Of a stretch of 64,000 bases of DNA, positions 34,279-46,125 are shown piece by piece. Below the pieces are notes generated by a model. That model saw only the letters and a list, made by a program, of their open reading frames with translations. It did not search any database and was not told where the DNA came from. The stretch covers positions 28,107,480 through 28,171,479 of the forward strand of contig CM064632.1 of the NCBI GenBank assembly GCA_032717465.1. The letters run 5' to 3'. Numbering within the stretch: position 1 is the first letter of the stretch; each line of letters starts with the position of its first letter. The DNA comes from Coenobita brevimanus (taxonomy: Eukaryota; Arthropoda; Malacostraca; Decapoda; Coenobitidae). The position numbers and the translations under genes are program-made.

Positions 34279-37200
34279 AAGAAGAAGAAGAAGAAGAAGA
34301 AGAGGAGGAGGAGGAGGAGGAAGAAGAAGAAGATGATGATGACGATGATGATGATGATGACGATGATGATGATGATGACGATGATGATGATGATGAAGAA
34401 GAAGAAGAAGAAGAAGAAAATAGAAGAAGAAAGTAGAAGAAGAAGAAGAAGGATGAAGAAGAAGAAGAGAAGAAGGATGAAGAAGAAGAAGAGAAGAAGG
34501 ATGAAGAAGAAGAAGAAGAAGAAGGATGAAGAAGAAGAAGAAGAAGAAGAAGGATGAAGAAGAAGAAGAGAAGAAGGATGAAGAAGAAGAAGAAGAAGAA
34601 GGATGAAGAAGAAGAAGAGAAGAAGGATGAAGAAGAAGAAGAAGAAGAAGGATGAAGAAGAAGAAGAAGGATGAAGAAGAAGAAGAAGAAGAAGAAGAAG
34701 GATGAAGAAGAAGAAGAAGAAGAAGAGGGATGAAGAAGAAGAAGAAGAAGGATGAAGAAGAAGAAGAGAAGAAGGATGAAGAAGAAGAAGGATGAAGAAG
34801 AAGAAGAAGAAGGATGAAGAAGAAGAAGAAGAAGAAGGATGAAGAAGAAGAGAAGAAGGATGAAGAAGAAGAGAAGAAGGATGAAGAAGAAGAAGAAGGA
34901 TGAAGAAGAAGAAGAAGAAGAAGAAGGATGAAGAAGAAGAAGAAGAAGAAGAAGGATGAAGAAGAAGAAGAAGGATGAAGAAGAAGAAGAAGAAGAAGAA
35001 GGATGAAGAAGAAGAAGAAGAAGAAGAGGAAGGATGAAGAAGAAGAAGAAGAAGAAGGATGAAGAAGAAGAACAAGAAGAAGGATGAAGAAGAAGAAGAA
35101 GAAGAAGAATGAAGAAGAAGAAGAGAAGAAGGATGAAAAAGAAGAAGAAGAAGAAGGATGAAGAAGAAGAAGAAGAAGAAGAAGAAGGATGAAGAAGAAG
35201 AAGAAGAAGAAGAAGGATGAAGAAGAAGAAGAAGAAGAAGAGAAGAAGGATGAAGAAGAAGAAGAAGAAGGATGAAGAAGAAGAAGATGGATGAAGAAGA
35301 AGAAGAAGAAGAAGAAGGATGAAGAAGAAGAAGAAGAGAAGAAGGATGAAGAAGAAGAAGAAGAGAAGAAGGATGAAGAAGAAGAAGAAGAAAGAAGAAG
35401 AAGAAGGATGAAGAAGAAGAAGGATGAAGAAGAAGAGAAGAAGGATGAAGAAGAAGAAGAGAAGAAGGATGAAGAAGTAGAGAAGAAGGATGAAGAAGAA
35501 GAAGAAGAAGAAGAAGAAGAAGAAGGATGAAGAAGAAGAAGAAGAAGAAGAAGAAGAAGGATGAAGAAGAAAAAGAAGAAGGATGAAGAAGAAGAAGAAG
35601 AAGAAGGATGAAGAAGAAGAAGAAGAAGAAGAAGAAGAAGGATGAAGAAGAAGAAGAAGAAGAAGGATGAAGAAGAAGAAGAAGAAGAAGGATGAAGAAG
35701 AAGAAGAAGAAGAAGAAGGATGAAGAAGAAGAAGAAGGATGAAGAAGAAGAAGAAGAAGAAGAAGGATGAAGAAGAAGAAGAGAAGAAGGATGAAGAAGA
35801 AGAAGAAGAAGAAGGATGAAGAAAAAGAAGAAGAAGAAGAAGAAGGATGAAGAAGAAGAAGAAGAAGAAGAAGGATGAAGAAGAAGAAGAAGAAGAAGAA
35901 GAAGAAGGATGAAGAAGAAGAAGAAGAAGAAGAAGGATGAAGAAGAAGAAGGATGAAGAAGAAGAAGAAGAAGAAGGATGAAGAAGAAGAAGAAGAAGGA
36001 TGAAGAAGAAGAAGAAGAAGAAGGATGAAGAAGAAGAAGAAGAAGAAGGATGAAGAAGAAGAAGAAGAAGGATGAAGAAGAAGAAGAAGAAGAAGAAGAA
36101 GAAGAAGGATGAAGAAGAAGAAGAAGAAGAAGAAGGATGAAGAAGAAGAAGAAGAAGGATGAAGAAGAAGAGAAGAAGGATGAAGAAGAAGAAGAAGAAG
36201 AAGGATGAAGAAGAAGAAGAAGAAGAAGAAGAAGAAGGATGAAGAAGAAGAAGAAGAAGAAGAAGAAGAAGGATGAAGAAGAAGAAGAAGAAGAAGAAGA
36301 AGAAGAAGAAGAAGAAGGATGAAGAAGAAGAAGAAGAAGGATGAAGAAGAAGAAGAAGAAGAAGGAAGAAGAAGAAGAAGAAGAAGGAAGAAAGAAGAAG
36401 AAGAAGAAGGAAGAAAGAAGAAGAAGAAGAAGGAAGAAAGAAGAAGAAGAAGAAGGAAGAAAGAAGAAGAAGAAGAAGGAAGAAAGAAGAAGAAGAAGAA
36501 GGAAGAAAGAAGAAGAAGAAGAAGGAAGAAGAAGAAGAAGAAGAAGAAGAAGAAGAAGGATGAAGAAAAAGAAGAAGAAGAAGGATGAAGAAGAAGAAGG
36601 ATGAAGAAGAAGAAGAAGAAGAAGAAGGATGAAGAAGAAGAAGAAGAAGAAGGATGAAGAAGAAGAAGAGAAGAAGGATGAAGAAGAAGAAGAAGAAGAA
36701 GAAGAAGCATGAAGAAGAAGAAGAAGAAGGATGAAGAAAAAGAAGAAGAAGAAGGATGAAGAAGAAGAAGAAGAAGAAGAAGAAGAAGAAGAAGAAGGAT
36801 GAAGAAGAAGAAGAAGAAGAAGAAGAAGAAGGATGAAGAAGAAGAAGAAGAAGAAGAAGGATGAAGAAGAAGAAGAAGAAGAAGAAGAAGAAGGATGAAG
36901 AAGAAGAAGAAGGATGAAGAAGAAGAAGAAGAAGGATGAAGAAGAAGAAGAAGGATGAAGAAGAAGAAGAAGAAGAAGAAGGATGAAGAAGAAGAAGAAG
37001 AAGAAGAAGGATGAAGAAAAAGAAGAAGAAGAAGAAGAAGAAGAAGGATGAAGAAGAAGAAGAAGAAGAAGAAGGATGAAGAAGAAGAAGAAGAAGAAGA
37101 AGGATGAAGAAGAAGAAGAAGGATGAAGAAGAAGAAGAAGAAGAAGGATGAAGAAGAAGAAGAAGAAGAAGGATGAAGAAGAAGAAGAAGAAGAAGAAGG

Positions 37201-38970
37201 ATGAAGAAGAAGAGAAGAAGGATGAAGAAGAAGAAGAAGAAGAAGGATGAAGAAGAAGAAGAAGAAGAAGGATGAAGAAGAAGAAGAAGAAGAAGAAGAA
37301 GAAGGATGAAGAAGAAGAAGAAGAAGAAGAAGAAGAAGGATGAAGAAGAAGAAGAAGAAGGATGAAGAAGAAGAAGAAGAAGAAGAAGAAGAAGAAGGAT
37401 GAAGAAGAAGAAGAAGAAGAAGGATGAAGAAGAAGAAGAAGAAGAAGAAGGATGAAGAAGAAGAAGAAGAAGAAGGATGAAGAAGAAGAAGAAGAAGAAG
37501 GATGAAGAAGAAGAGGAAGGATGAAGAAAAAGAAGAAGAAGAAGGATGAAGAAGAAGAAGAAGAAGAAGGATGAAGAAGAAGAAGAAGAAGGATGAAGAA
37601 GAAGAAGAAGAAGAAGAAGAAGGATGAAGATAAAGAAGAGGAGAAGGATGAAGAAGAAGAAGAAGAAGAAGGATGAAGAAGAAGAAGAAGAAGGATGAAG
37701 AAGAAGAAGAAGAAGGATGAAGAAGAAGAAGAAGAAGAAGAAGAAGGATGAAGAAGAAGAAGAAGAAGAAGAAGAAGAAGAAGAAGAAGGATGAAGAAGA
37801 AGAAGAGAGAAAGGATGAAGAAGAAGAAGAAGAAGAAGGATGAAGAAGAAGAAGAAGAAGAAGAAGGATGAAGAAGAAGAAGAGAAGAAGGATGAAGAAG
37901 AAGAAGGATGAAGAAGAAGAAGAAGAAGAAGAAGAAGAAGAAGGATGAAAAAGAAGAAGAAGAAGAAGAAGGATGAAGAAGAAGAAGAAGAAGAAGAAGA
38001 AGAAGGATGAAGAAGAAGAAGAAGAAGAAGGATGAAGAAGAAGAAGAAGAAGGATGAAAAAGAAGAAGAAGAAGGATGAAAAAGAAGAAGAAGAAGGATG
38101 AAAAAGATGAAGAAGAAGAAGGATGAAGAAGAAGAAGAAGAAGAAGAAGAAGAAGGATGAAGAAGAAGAAGAAGAAGAAGAAGAAGAAGAAGAAGAAGAA
38201 GAAGAAGGATGAAGAAGAAGAAGAAGAAGAAGGATGAAGAAGAAGAAGAAGAAGGATGAAGAAGAAGAAGAAGAAGAAGGATGAAGAAGAAGAAGAAGGA
38301 TGAAGAAGAAGAAGAAGAAGAAGAAGGATGAAAAACAAGAAGAAGAAGAAGGATGAAGAAGAAGAAGAAGAAGGATGAAAAACAAGAAGAAGAAGAAGGA
38401 GAAGAAGAAGAAGGATGAAGAAGAAGAAGAAGGATGAAGGAGAAGAAGAAGAAGGATGAAGAAGAAGAAGAAGGATGAAAAAGAAGAAGAAGAAGGATGA
38501 AAAAGAAGAAGAAGAAGAAGGATGAAGAAGAAGAAGAGAAGAAGGATGAAGAAGAAGAGAAGAAGGATGAAGAAGAAGAAGAAGGATGAAGAAGAAGAAG
38601 AAGGATGAAGAAGAAGAAGAAGAAGAAGGATGAAGAAGAAGAAGAAGGATGAAAAAGAAGAAGAAGAAGAAGGATGAAGAAGAAGAAGAAGAAGAAGAAG
38701 GATGAAGAAGAAGAAGAAGGATGAAGAAGAAGAAGAAGAAGAAGAAGGATGAAGAAGAAGAAGAAGGATGAAGAAGAAGAAGAAGAAGATGAAAAAGAAG
38801 AAGAAGAAGAAGGATGAAAAAGAAGAAGAAGAAGAAGAAGAAGAAGAAGGATGAAGAAGAAGAAGAAGAAGAAGAAGAAGAAGGATGAAGAAGGAGCAGA
38901 AGAAGAAGAAGAAGGATGAAGAAGAAGAAGAAGGATGAAGAAGAAGAAGAAGAAGAAGAAGAAGAAGAGA
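34279..38970. repeat. 4.7-kb interrupted GAA trinucleotide repeat
   Basis: (GAA)n on the plus strand, interrupted roughly every 15-45 bp by GGAT, with a GAC/GAT patch at 34333-34395 and GGAAGAAA variants at 36360-36530. Each GGAT adds one base beyond a multiple of three, so the GAA phase shifts at every interruption. The minus strand contains no TAA, TAG or TGA for long distances, which produces frames of 1633, 1365 and 828 codons cycling Ser, Phe and Leu. They are not genes. Confidence 0.95.
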
Positions 38971-39096
38971 AGCGGAAAGAAGGGAATAAAGAAAAGAGAA
39001 AGGAAGAGAAGAGGAAAAAAATACTCTGAGTGAAAGCAGTCGGTTTCTATATTTTATTCAGGACAGGGAGAGAAAAGATCTTAAAGGGTTGGCAGA

Positions 39097-39141
<45 letters not shown>

Positions 39142-39590
39142 GACTGAAGGAGGTAAGGAGGTGTAATGGGAGGGAAGTCGGAAGTGTGGGAGAGAGTGGC
39201 GGAAAGAGAGGTGGGAGGGAGGAGGAAGAGTAGGAGAGGGCGGAGCAGAGAAAGTGTGAGGATAATGAGAAGAGTGGGAGAGACTGGAGGAGGGTTAGTG
39301 CCAGGGAAATGAGGCGGAGAGTGGGAGAGGATGGGGGGGAAGTGGGAGAGAGGCTAGAGGAGGGGGAAGTGGGAGGGGCTTGAGGAGGGGGAAGTGGGAG
39401 GGGCTAGAGGAGGGGGAAGTGGGAGGGGCTAGAGGAGGGGGAAGTGGGAGTGGATAGAGAAAGGGAACATAAGAGGGGCAACAGGAGGAGGAAATGAGAG
39501 GGAGATGTGGGAGAGGGTGAAGAATGAGGAAATGGGAGGAAAATTGGAGGGAGAGTGGGAGTACGAAGGAAGGCAAACAGCAATAAACCT
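38971..39590. repeat. Purine-rich tract with (GA)n and a 25-bp minisatellite
   Basis: (GA)n at about 39098-39138, then G/A-rich DNA. At about 39350-39450 a 25-bp unit GTGGGAGGGGCTAGAGGAGG, then GGGAA, repeats about four times. The minus-strand frames here are Pro/Leu/Ser-rich artefacts. Confidence 0.85.
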
Positions 39591-39640
39591 ACTGATCCTT
39601 TCGAGGCTGTCTATCACAGGATTGGTTATAGGTAATATAA

Positions 39641-40538
39641 AGGCCCTCTCCCACTTCGGCGAAAGTGTGGAAGATAAAGTCACGATGTGTCAAAAATCCC
39701 TAATCGTGGGTATTCGTGATCAAAATCTTGTCCCTTCGTGGCATGGCGCCGATACGTCGCACGAGGTGGAAATTTGTCGTGGGGGGCCACGACGTTTTCA
39801 TGCTGCATGAAAACGTCGTGGCCTTCCACGATTTTGTAAAATTTCGCAGATTAGTCATTGACAACAAGGCGACGCCTCGGCGACGTCAGCGATTACCCGG
39901 CGTATAAACCGCGTATGATCGCCGACATCGGCGCGGCGTCGGCGGTGAAAAAAACCGTTGAGATGTCATACGGTCATACGGCGAAGCGTCGGCAATGTAT
40001 CGGCGATGCATCGGTGAGGTTAATACGACATAGCCTACGTAAACCGTACGATACGTACCGGGATGTGCGACAGTAATATTTCATCTTATGAATGTCGGTG
40101 ATATACCGCCGACATTTCGCGGATGAACCGTCGATTAATCGCCTTAAATACGCCGATGACGGCGAGGCACCTGCGATGGCCTCAGCGTTTTGTCTGCGAG
40201 GTGCGTGCGATGCATTCGCCGACACATCGACGATACATCGTCGACAGCACGCCGCCGATGTACCTTTATCGCCGTTGAGTCGCCATAAAAAAAAACTTTA
40301 AAATTTGAATTTAGAATAATGCTTGTGCATTACGCCGACATATCGGCGATATGTCGGCTACTAGTCGCCAGTTATATCGTATACTCTGCCGAGGTTTCGG
40401 CGTTTTGTTGTACTGGTGTCGCCGGTATTACGTCGACACCACGATTCTTGGTCAGAATCGTCGACACATCACCGACTTCGGCCACGATTTTCATCGTGGC
40501 TTCATCGTGCCTATTTACGCCGAAGTGGGAGAGGGCCT
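39641..40538. mobile_element. Non-autonomous DNA transposon, CpG-dense and hairpin-rich
   Basis: The termini are exact inverted repeats starting AGGCCCTCTCCCACTTCGGC (39641-39661 and 40519-40538), flanked by TAA on both sides (39638-39640, 40539-40541). A 3-bp TWA target duplication is typical of the PIF/Harbinger superfamily, to which it might belong. The interior is far richer in CpG than the surrounding DNA (about 8-12 per 60 bp at 39900-40020) and holds several perfect hairpins. Short frames of 60-117 codons overlap in many phases, and none shows a transposase motif. Confidence 0.75.
39785..39823. repeat. Perfect 19-bp-arm hairpin inside the transposon
   Basis: GGCCACGACGTTTTCATGC (39785-39803) and its exact reverse complement (39805-39823) are separated by a single T. 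Smaller perfect hairpins follow at 40334-40358 (10-bp arms), 40441-40461 (8-bp arms) and 40482-40501 (8-bp arms). Confidence 0.95.
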
Positions 40539-40607
40539 TAACTCTAAGTCTTCTAATACCAAGTCGGTTCACTTTCCCTCAGGGCGCAGGGAGGCATGGC
40601 TTGTGTG

Positions 40608-40646
40608 TGACGTCAGTTGACTTAAGTAACAGAAAATGTATAAAAG
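40608..40646 (+). promoter_or_regulatory. Possible promoter: CRE-like palindrome and TATA box
   Basis: A full TGACGTCA palindrome (40608-40615) lies 23 bp upstream of TATAAAAG (40639-40646). A second TGACGTCA occurs at 40878-40885. The arrangement fits a Pol II promoter, but the only nearby ATG (40688) opens 12 codons, so any product would need introns or be non-coding. A chance match is quite possible. Confidence 0.2.
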
Positions 40647-42600
40647 GGCAGACTCAAATTAAACATTTATAATAAGGGAAAACGAAGAATGGTAAGAAGT
40701 GGAGACTCGTTTAACCGTACAACATAGCAGTAGGTTCCCTCACACCCCCTTACCTTCCCTCACACATTTCAGTCCCTTCCCTCACTTCGGACTGAAACTT
40801 TGTCATGATCTGGAGTGTAGCATACATCCACTCACCACCACGGTCAGACGTCAATTGAACTTGCGTTTCGTGCAAGCTGACGTCACTCCGATGCTCCGCC
40901 CCCTGCTCCAACTTGGACCCGTTTTAGGTGGAAGTGATCCGACTTGGTATTAGTAGACTTAGATATTGCTATTCTGTCAGACAAGGATAGGAAAGCAGGA
41001 GGGTCCCTCCCCCCCACATACCAATCCCTCAAGCTGAAGCCAGCAGGAAATACTGAGAAGGACCACTGCGAAGCACAAAAATCCTGTCACTGAAAATTCA
41101 TTGAAATGGATGAAAGGAAACCATATTTTTATACTACTTAAAGCTGCAAGGGTAACACATACAGTCATTAAAAGGAACATGTCAATATTGTTCTGTTGTT
41201 ACTGATACGCCCTCCAAGGTTTGAACCGTAAGACATCTTAAATCATACATGAAGTTGGAGGGAAACGAGAGGGACAGGAGAGGAGATGGGGGTGTGAGAG
41301 AGGCTGGGGGCTCGGTGGGGGAGGATTAAGGTGCGTGGCTGTAATGACCTAAGTAGCAAATCTAGTGTTGGCGCCAGAGTTAAGGTGACACTGTTAATTA
41401 AGGCACTAACAGGCTGCGGGGTTAATGAAAGTGCACGAGCTAAGGAGGTTTAGGAAGGCACTATGTAAAGGAGCTATATGAGGTGACGGTGGACGGAGGA
41501 TTATTTTTCACTGTTTGTGCTATTTCCGGACAATTTTATCTTGTTCAAAAGACGCTTTCCGGATTAAAAATGTGAGGACAGCATTTATTAACCTGTCCTC
41601 CATAGGAGATCTATCCTAAACTTAAAATCAGTGTCTAAAAGAGGCAAAAATACCGGATGCTACATATATAACGTCCCACTTCCACTCCGCCGGGCGATTT
41701 CTCCTGTGTTGTTGGGACGGCACAGGTAATGTTATCAGTATCTACCCTGCACCACGTACTCATTTCCTCCCCCCAACTGCCACAACCACGCCCACATTAG
41801 CCGACTGAGCCATCCCCACAACACGTCAGTTTATAGCAAAAAGTTATTTATAACAGGCCACTCCATCCATTGTAATACTAAAAAAAAAAATAATAATAAT
41901 AATCATACACACGGGTTTAATAACAGTCGTTTATAATAGGTGAATGTGTAGTGAAAACTGACAGGCTAACCCCTTCAAGCCCATGATGTATTTCTAAGCA
42001 TATTCTTGCCATATTCATACGATTTCAGTCAGCTTACGAAACTCGTACTGAAGGAGTTCCTGAAGGCTATTACCTACCTCCCAAAGTCCTAAATGTTCCT
42101 AAAAATCTAAATACAGTCCTTAAAGATTAAAAAAAAAAAATAATAATCGGACACTTACTAGGTTTAGGGAATGCGTGTGTTTTACTTGGGTTAGGAGGTT
42201 TAGGGAGTGAGTGTTAACGTTTTAATTTCCTCCACTTCCTCCTCCACCTCCTCTGTTGCTGTTGTTGTTGTTGTTGTTGTTCTTTAGGGAGGGGAAGAAA
42301 GGATTGGAGAATTGCTAATGTGGCTCACCGAAAGGGTTGGAAGGGCTTAAATGTCTTTAATATACTGTATTATTGCAACCACCAAACGATTTGATTCTGC
42401 TTTTGCGAAACCTCTAATGGTGACTGGATTAGTGGAGTTTATTTCTAAACTCCTTCACTACCATTCGTCGCTCTTGTGCCGAATGAATCATCAGGAGAGA
42501 GGCAAAAATGAGAAAGGAGAGTCACTCTCAAAAAGGAGTTTGGGGAGGAAGTGTGTAAAGGGAGTGAGGGGAGTTGTCGGTGTGGTTCAAAGGCGTTGGT
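40647..42600. other. No recognisable gene
   Basis: Mixed sequence with A11 near 41879, A11 near 42129, a (TTG)n run near 42257-42280 and several GGTTTAGG words. No coding bias or repeat match, apart from the short TTAACCCCTTCA-type word near 41970. Confidence 0.5.
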
Positions 42601-43070
42601 TTCAGCTTTCCATGGCTCCTACGACTCACTCGCACCTTAATAAAATCGTCTGGTTCTAGCAGAAATGAAATTGTACGGTTGCGTGGCCATGACGGGGTTA
42701 ATGGCGACAGTATTAAGTCTCTTAGGGTCGTATTCTCGTTTGTTATGGAAGCCCCCTAACACCTTTCCTGAGCGATTTATTTTGTTTATTACACCGTATT
42801 GTCCTAGTCTGTGTTACTTAAGTCCTTCTAAAATCGCCATACTCTTCAGGAATAACTCACAAAAGGATGATAACCACCCACATAACCAAATATAAATCGC
42901 TAAGGAAAAGGTGTCAGGGAGCTTCCTTAACGGACGAGGAAAAGGGCCTCAGGCTCCTGTGACTCGTCTGGCGTTAGTAGGCTTGAAATACTAAAATTAT
43001 CTCGGCCATAAGAAGGCTAGTTAATCCCAGCTCCTATGACTCACTCTCAGCTGGACAGAGCATACTCACG
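42601..43070 (+). repeat. GGCTCCTRTGACTC motif cluster around a MITE
   Basis: TGGCTCCTACGACTCACTCG (near 42611), CAGGCTCCTGTGACTCGTCT (near 42949) and CAGCTCCTATGACTCACTCT (near 43031) are variants of one motif. The MITE at 42726-42948 ends directly before the second. Related motifs occur at 28.3-28.5 kb and 49.68 kb. Confidence 0.5.
42726..42948. mobile_element. MITE family A copy
   Basis: The left end GGTCGTATTCTCG...GGAAGCCCCCTAACACCT...GCGATTTAT mirrors the right end (ATAAATCGCTAAGGAAAAGG...CTTCCTTAACGGACGAG...GGGCC). Flanks TTA on the left and TCA on the right suggest a 3-bp target duplication with one change. About 223 bp, non-coding. Confidence 0.8.
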
Positions 43071-43643
<573 letters not shown>

Positions 43644-43894
43644 GTCACGAGGCGCTGTTTGTGGGCTATTTTGCTGGTGTGAGACATTCTGGAGAGGTGC
43701 TAACGTCACTTCCTCTGGCCCCTAGGTTTGACATTGACCTAACCTCTAGACTATATTATGTATGTTGCTAGTTATTGTGTAGTAAGATATTTTACAGTCC
43801 TGACACGGTAAGTAAAAATATGCAAAGCTCCAAGAAAGACAAGAGAAACCTGAATTTATGAAAACAAAGCGAATGATGCAAAAGGATTATTATT

Positions 43895-44130
43895 AAAGAC
43901 AGATGGTTCGGACATGATGAGAGAATGCAGGATAGCAGGGGTGCGCAAGGTGAGAAATGTTATCGGGGGTAAGGCTGCGAGAGGCAGACCGAAAAAGACC
44001 TGGGATGAGGTCATAGAGTGTGACCTCAGGGGTAAGGGATTGAATAGGGAGGCTGCCAGAGACTGACCAGCGTTGAAAGCCGCCATTAGGTGACCAAAGC
44101 CGACGCATGCAAGTCATCGTAAATGATACG
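43895..44130 (+). pseudogene. LINE 3' fragment, same family as 62777-64000
   Basis: On the plus strand, RWFGH.ERM (43899), then after a frameshift V.RKVRNV.GG..ARGRPKKTWDEVIECDLRGKGLNREAA (split here across two frames), a stop in place of an Arg codon near 44063, and AAIR before the final TGA near 44092. The 3' UTR GGTGACCAAAGCCGACGCAT then matches the copy at the right end of the window. It ends in an ATGATACGATATGATGCGAT simple tail. 5'-truncated and dead. Confidence 0.82.
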
Positions 44131-44664
44131 ATATGATGCGATACTGCTAACATCCAAGGAAATACAGATTGGTCTTTACACAGCCTTTGAGCCGTTGTAC
44201 AAAAATAAATTGTGATTGAAGTGAGTGCAGTCATCACCTTGGTATAAGTCTACTGACTGTTGTTAGAAAAGCATATACTGTATAAGAATTAAAGACTGCC
44301 AATATTCTCAAGGGAATGCAGGATAGTCTCCACACACAGCACTGACGTACTTCTGTACTAATTATTATTCTGATTACTACACATAAAACAAGACAGGATC
44401 CCAGTTTTCGTAATTATATGGTTTGACGTTTGACCCCATGAGTAACTTAAAGGTCTAAAAAAAAATGGAAGGGCGGGGGGGGGGGGTGTCTGGTCCAAAG
44501 AATAATTGCGCCAAGTTTAATGCGAATTGGTGAAGAACTAAAGGAATGATAGCAGTGGAAAAGTGTTTGGAAGTAAGAAGAGGTACACAGAAGAAAGAAG
44601 CAAGAAGAGGTACAAAGAAGATGAGAGAAGAGGAAGAAGAGTCAAGCAATGGTGCGGATACCTA
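44131..44664. other. No recognisable feature
   Basis: Contains a G10-type run near 44474-44487 and a repeated AAGAAG..GGTACA(C/A)AGAAGA word near 44576-44620. No gene is seen. Confidence 0.45.
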
Positions 44665-44884
44665 GGCTCGTGTTCTCGTCGGTGAAGGAAGCTCCCTAAC
44701 ACCTTTTCCTAGGTGATTTATTTGGCTTATTACACTTTACTACCCTATTCTGTCTTGTGAATCCCTCAAACATCGCCATACTCTGCATGATTAACGTACA
44801 AAAGGATATGAACCAGCCATATCCAAAAACAAATCGTTAAGAATAGGTATTAGGGAGCCTCCTTACCCGACGACAACACGGGCT
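44665..44884. mobile_element. MITE family A copy
   Basis: GGCTCGTGTTCTCGTCGG and AAGGAAGCTCCCTAACACCT, then TTTCCTAGGTGATTTAT, at the left, mirror the right end (AAATCGTTAAGAATAGGTAT...GAGCCTCC...CCGACGACAACACGGGCT). CTA occurs on both flanks (44662-44664 and 44885-44887), which suggests a 3-bp target duplication. 220 bp. Confidence 0.8.
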
Positions 44885-45049
44885 CTAATGACAAAGAATA
44901 TGTGGAAAACTCCTTCAATCTATTAACGTATAATTTTCTTTTCTGCTGCTCTCAGACGAGTTTATTCAACACGGAAAGATCTAAGGTATTGCAACGATTA
45001 ATTAAGGCTTTATGTAACCCCTTCAGTTCAAGACATTTCCCCTGACCAA

Positions 45050-45600
45050 CGTAAAATCGTCTAACTCAGACCAAAACTTAAATCGACGGTGCCCTGTGAC
45101 CTTGATCTTTGACCTTTCCCTGTGAACTTGATCTCTGACTGACTTCTCAAAATCGTCTCTATTTATTCATGCCTTACACCAAACCCATCGACAATGTCTG
45201 GCTTAAAACGGATAAAAGTTGCTTAAGTTGACCTTGCCATGACATCGTCAAATTCTGACCTTATCCTGAAACCTCGACCTTTGACTGACTGGCTTTTCAA
45301 AATTGACTCCATGTGTTTTGCTTTACCCTCAACACATCCATCATGTTTGGTCTAAATCATATAAAAACTGTTTACGCTGACCATGTTAGGTCAGACTGAA
45401 CCAGGCCTGTGCCCTTGACCTCTGACCTATTGTTCTCAAAAACAACAACTCAGCCCCGTGGTTGTCCCATAACACTTGCACGTTTGGTTAAAATAGGATA
45501 CAAACTGCTAATTTGGTTCATAAGCAGACGGACACACACACACACACAGCAAACAAACTTTAACATCTGCTCTCACTTTGCGAGCAAGGGTGTAATCTAT
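45050..45600 (-). repeat. TGACC-rich dispersed repeat, copy 1
   Basis: About three degenerate units of roughly 135-155 bp, each with CTGACTGACTT-like or CTGACCTATT-like sequence, then CTCAAAA, then GTTTGGT(C/T)(T/A)AAAT and GGATAAAA. It ends with (CA)n at 45534-45548 and CTCACTTTGCGAGCAAGGG, then TGTAAT. The same end occurs at 55857-55935. The minus strand is chosen because its tip, TTACACCCTTGCTCGC, resembles a hairpin-bearing 5' end, but the class is not established. Confidence 0.5.
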
Positions 45601-45639
45601 GCCGCTAAAGAGAAGAATTCGAGGAATAAAGGAATGTTG

Positions 45640-46125
45640 AGACACACACAAAGAAAAAATACAGAGAAAGGAAAAGCTCTGGAATGGGAAGGGAGGGAGG
45701 AAGTGAGTGAAGAAAGAGGAAAGGGAGCTGAGGGATGGCGGAGCCTCAGGGGATGTTGGGCTAGGGTAGAGGGAAAGCAGGAGAGAAAGGAAGAAAAAGT
45801 AAGAGGGTGAAGGTGAGAGGTAGGAATGAGCATAAAGGAAGAGGGATATGGAGGGGGGAGGGAAGAAGATGGTGAAAGAGGGAGGAGGGGAGGAAAGGGG
45901 GTGAAGGGAGGAAAAGGGGTGAAGGGAGGAAAGGGGGAGAAGGGAGGAAAGGGGGAGAAGGGAGGAAAGTGGGTGAAGGGAGGAATAAGGGTGAAGGGCG
46001 GAACGGGGGTGAAGGGAGGAACGGGGGTGAAAGAAGGAGAGGGGGAGACGAAAGGAGAAGGTATATGAGTGGATGGGAGATGGGAGGGTAAAAGAAGAAA
46101 AAGAGGGGGGAGAAGGAATGCTATA
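45640..46125. repeat. Purine-rich tract with 17-bp minisatellite
   Basis: GGGTGAAGGGAGGAAAG and close variants repeat about nine times at 45895-46040 within A/G-rich DNA. A 216-codon Pro/Ser/Phe frame on the minus strand is translation of this tract. Confidence 0.88.

Noticed and set aside
33484..38385. A 1633-codon open frame on the minus strand, with 1365- and 828-codon frames overlapping it
   Set aside because: They translate the GAA/GGAT repeat into Ser/Phe/Leu runs. The repeat alphabet on this strand contains no stop triplet, so all frames stay open. There is no domain, start context or codon bias.
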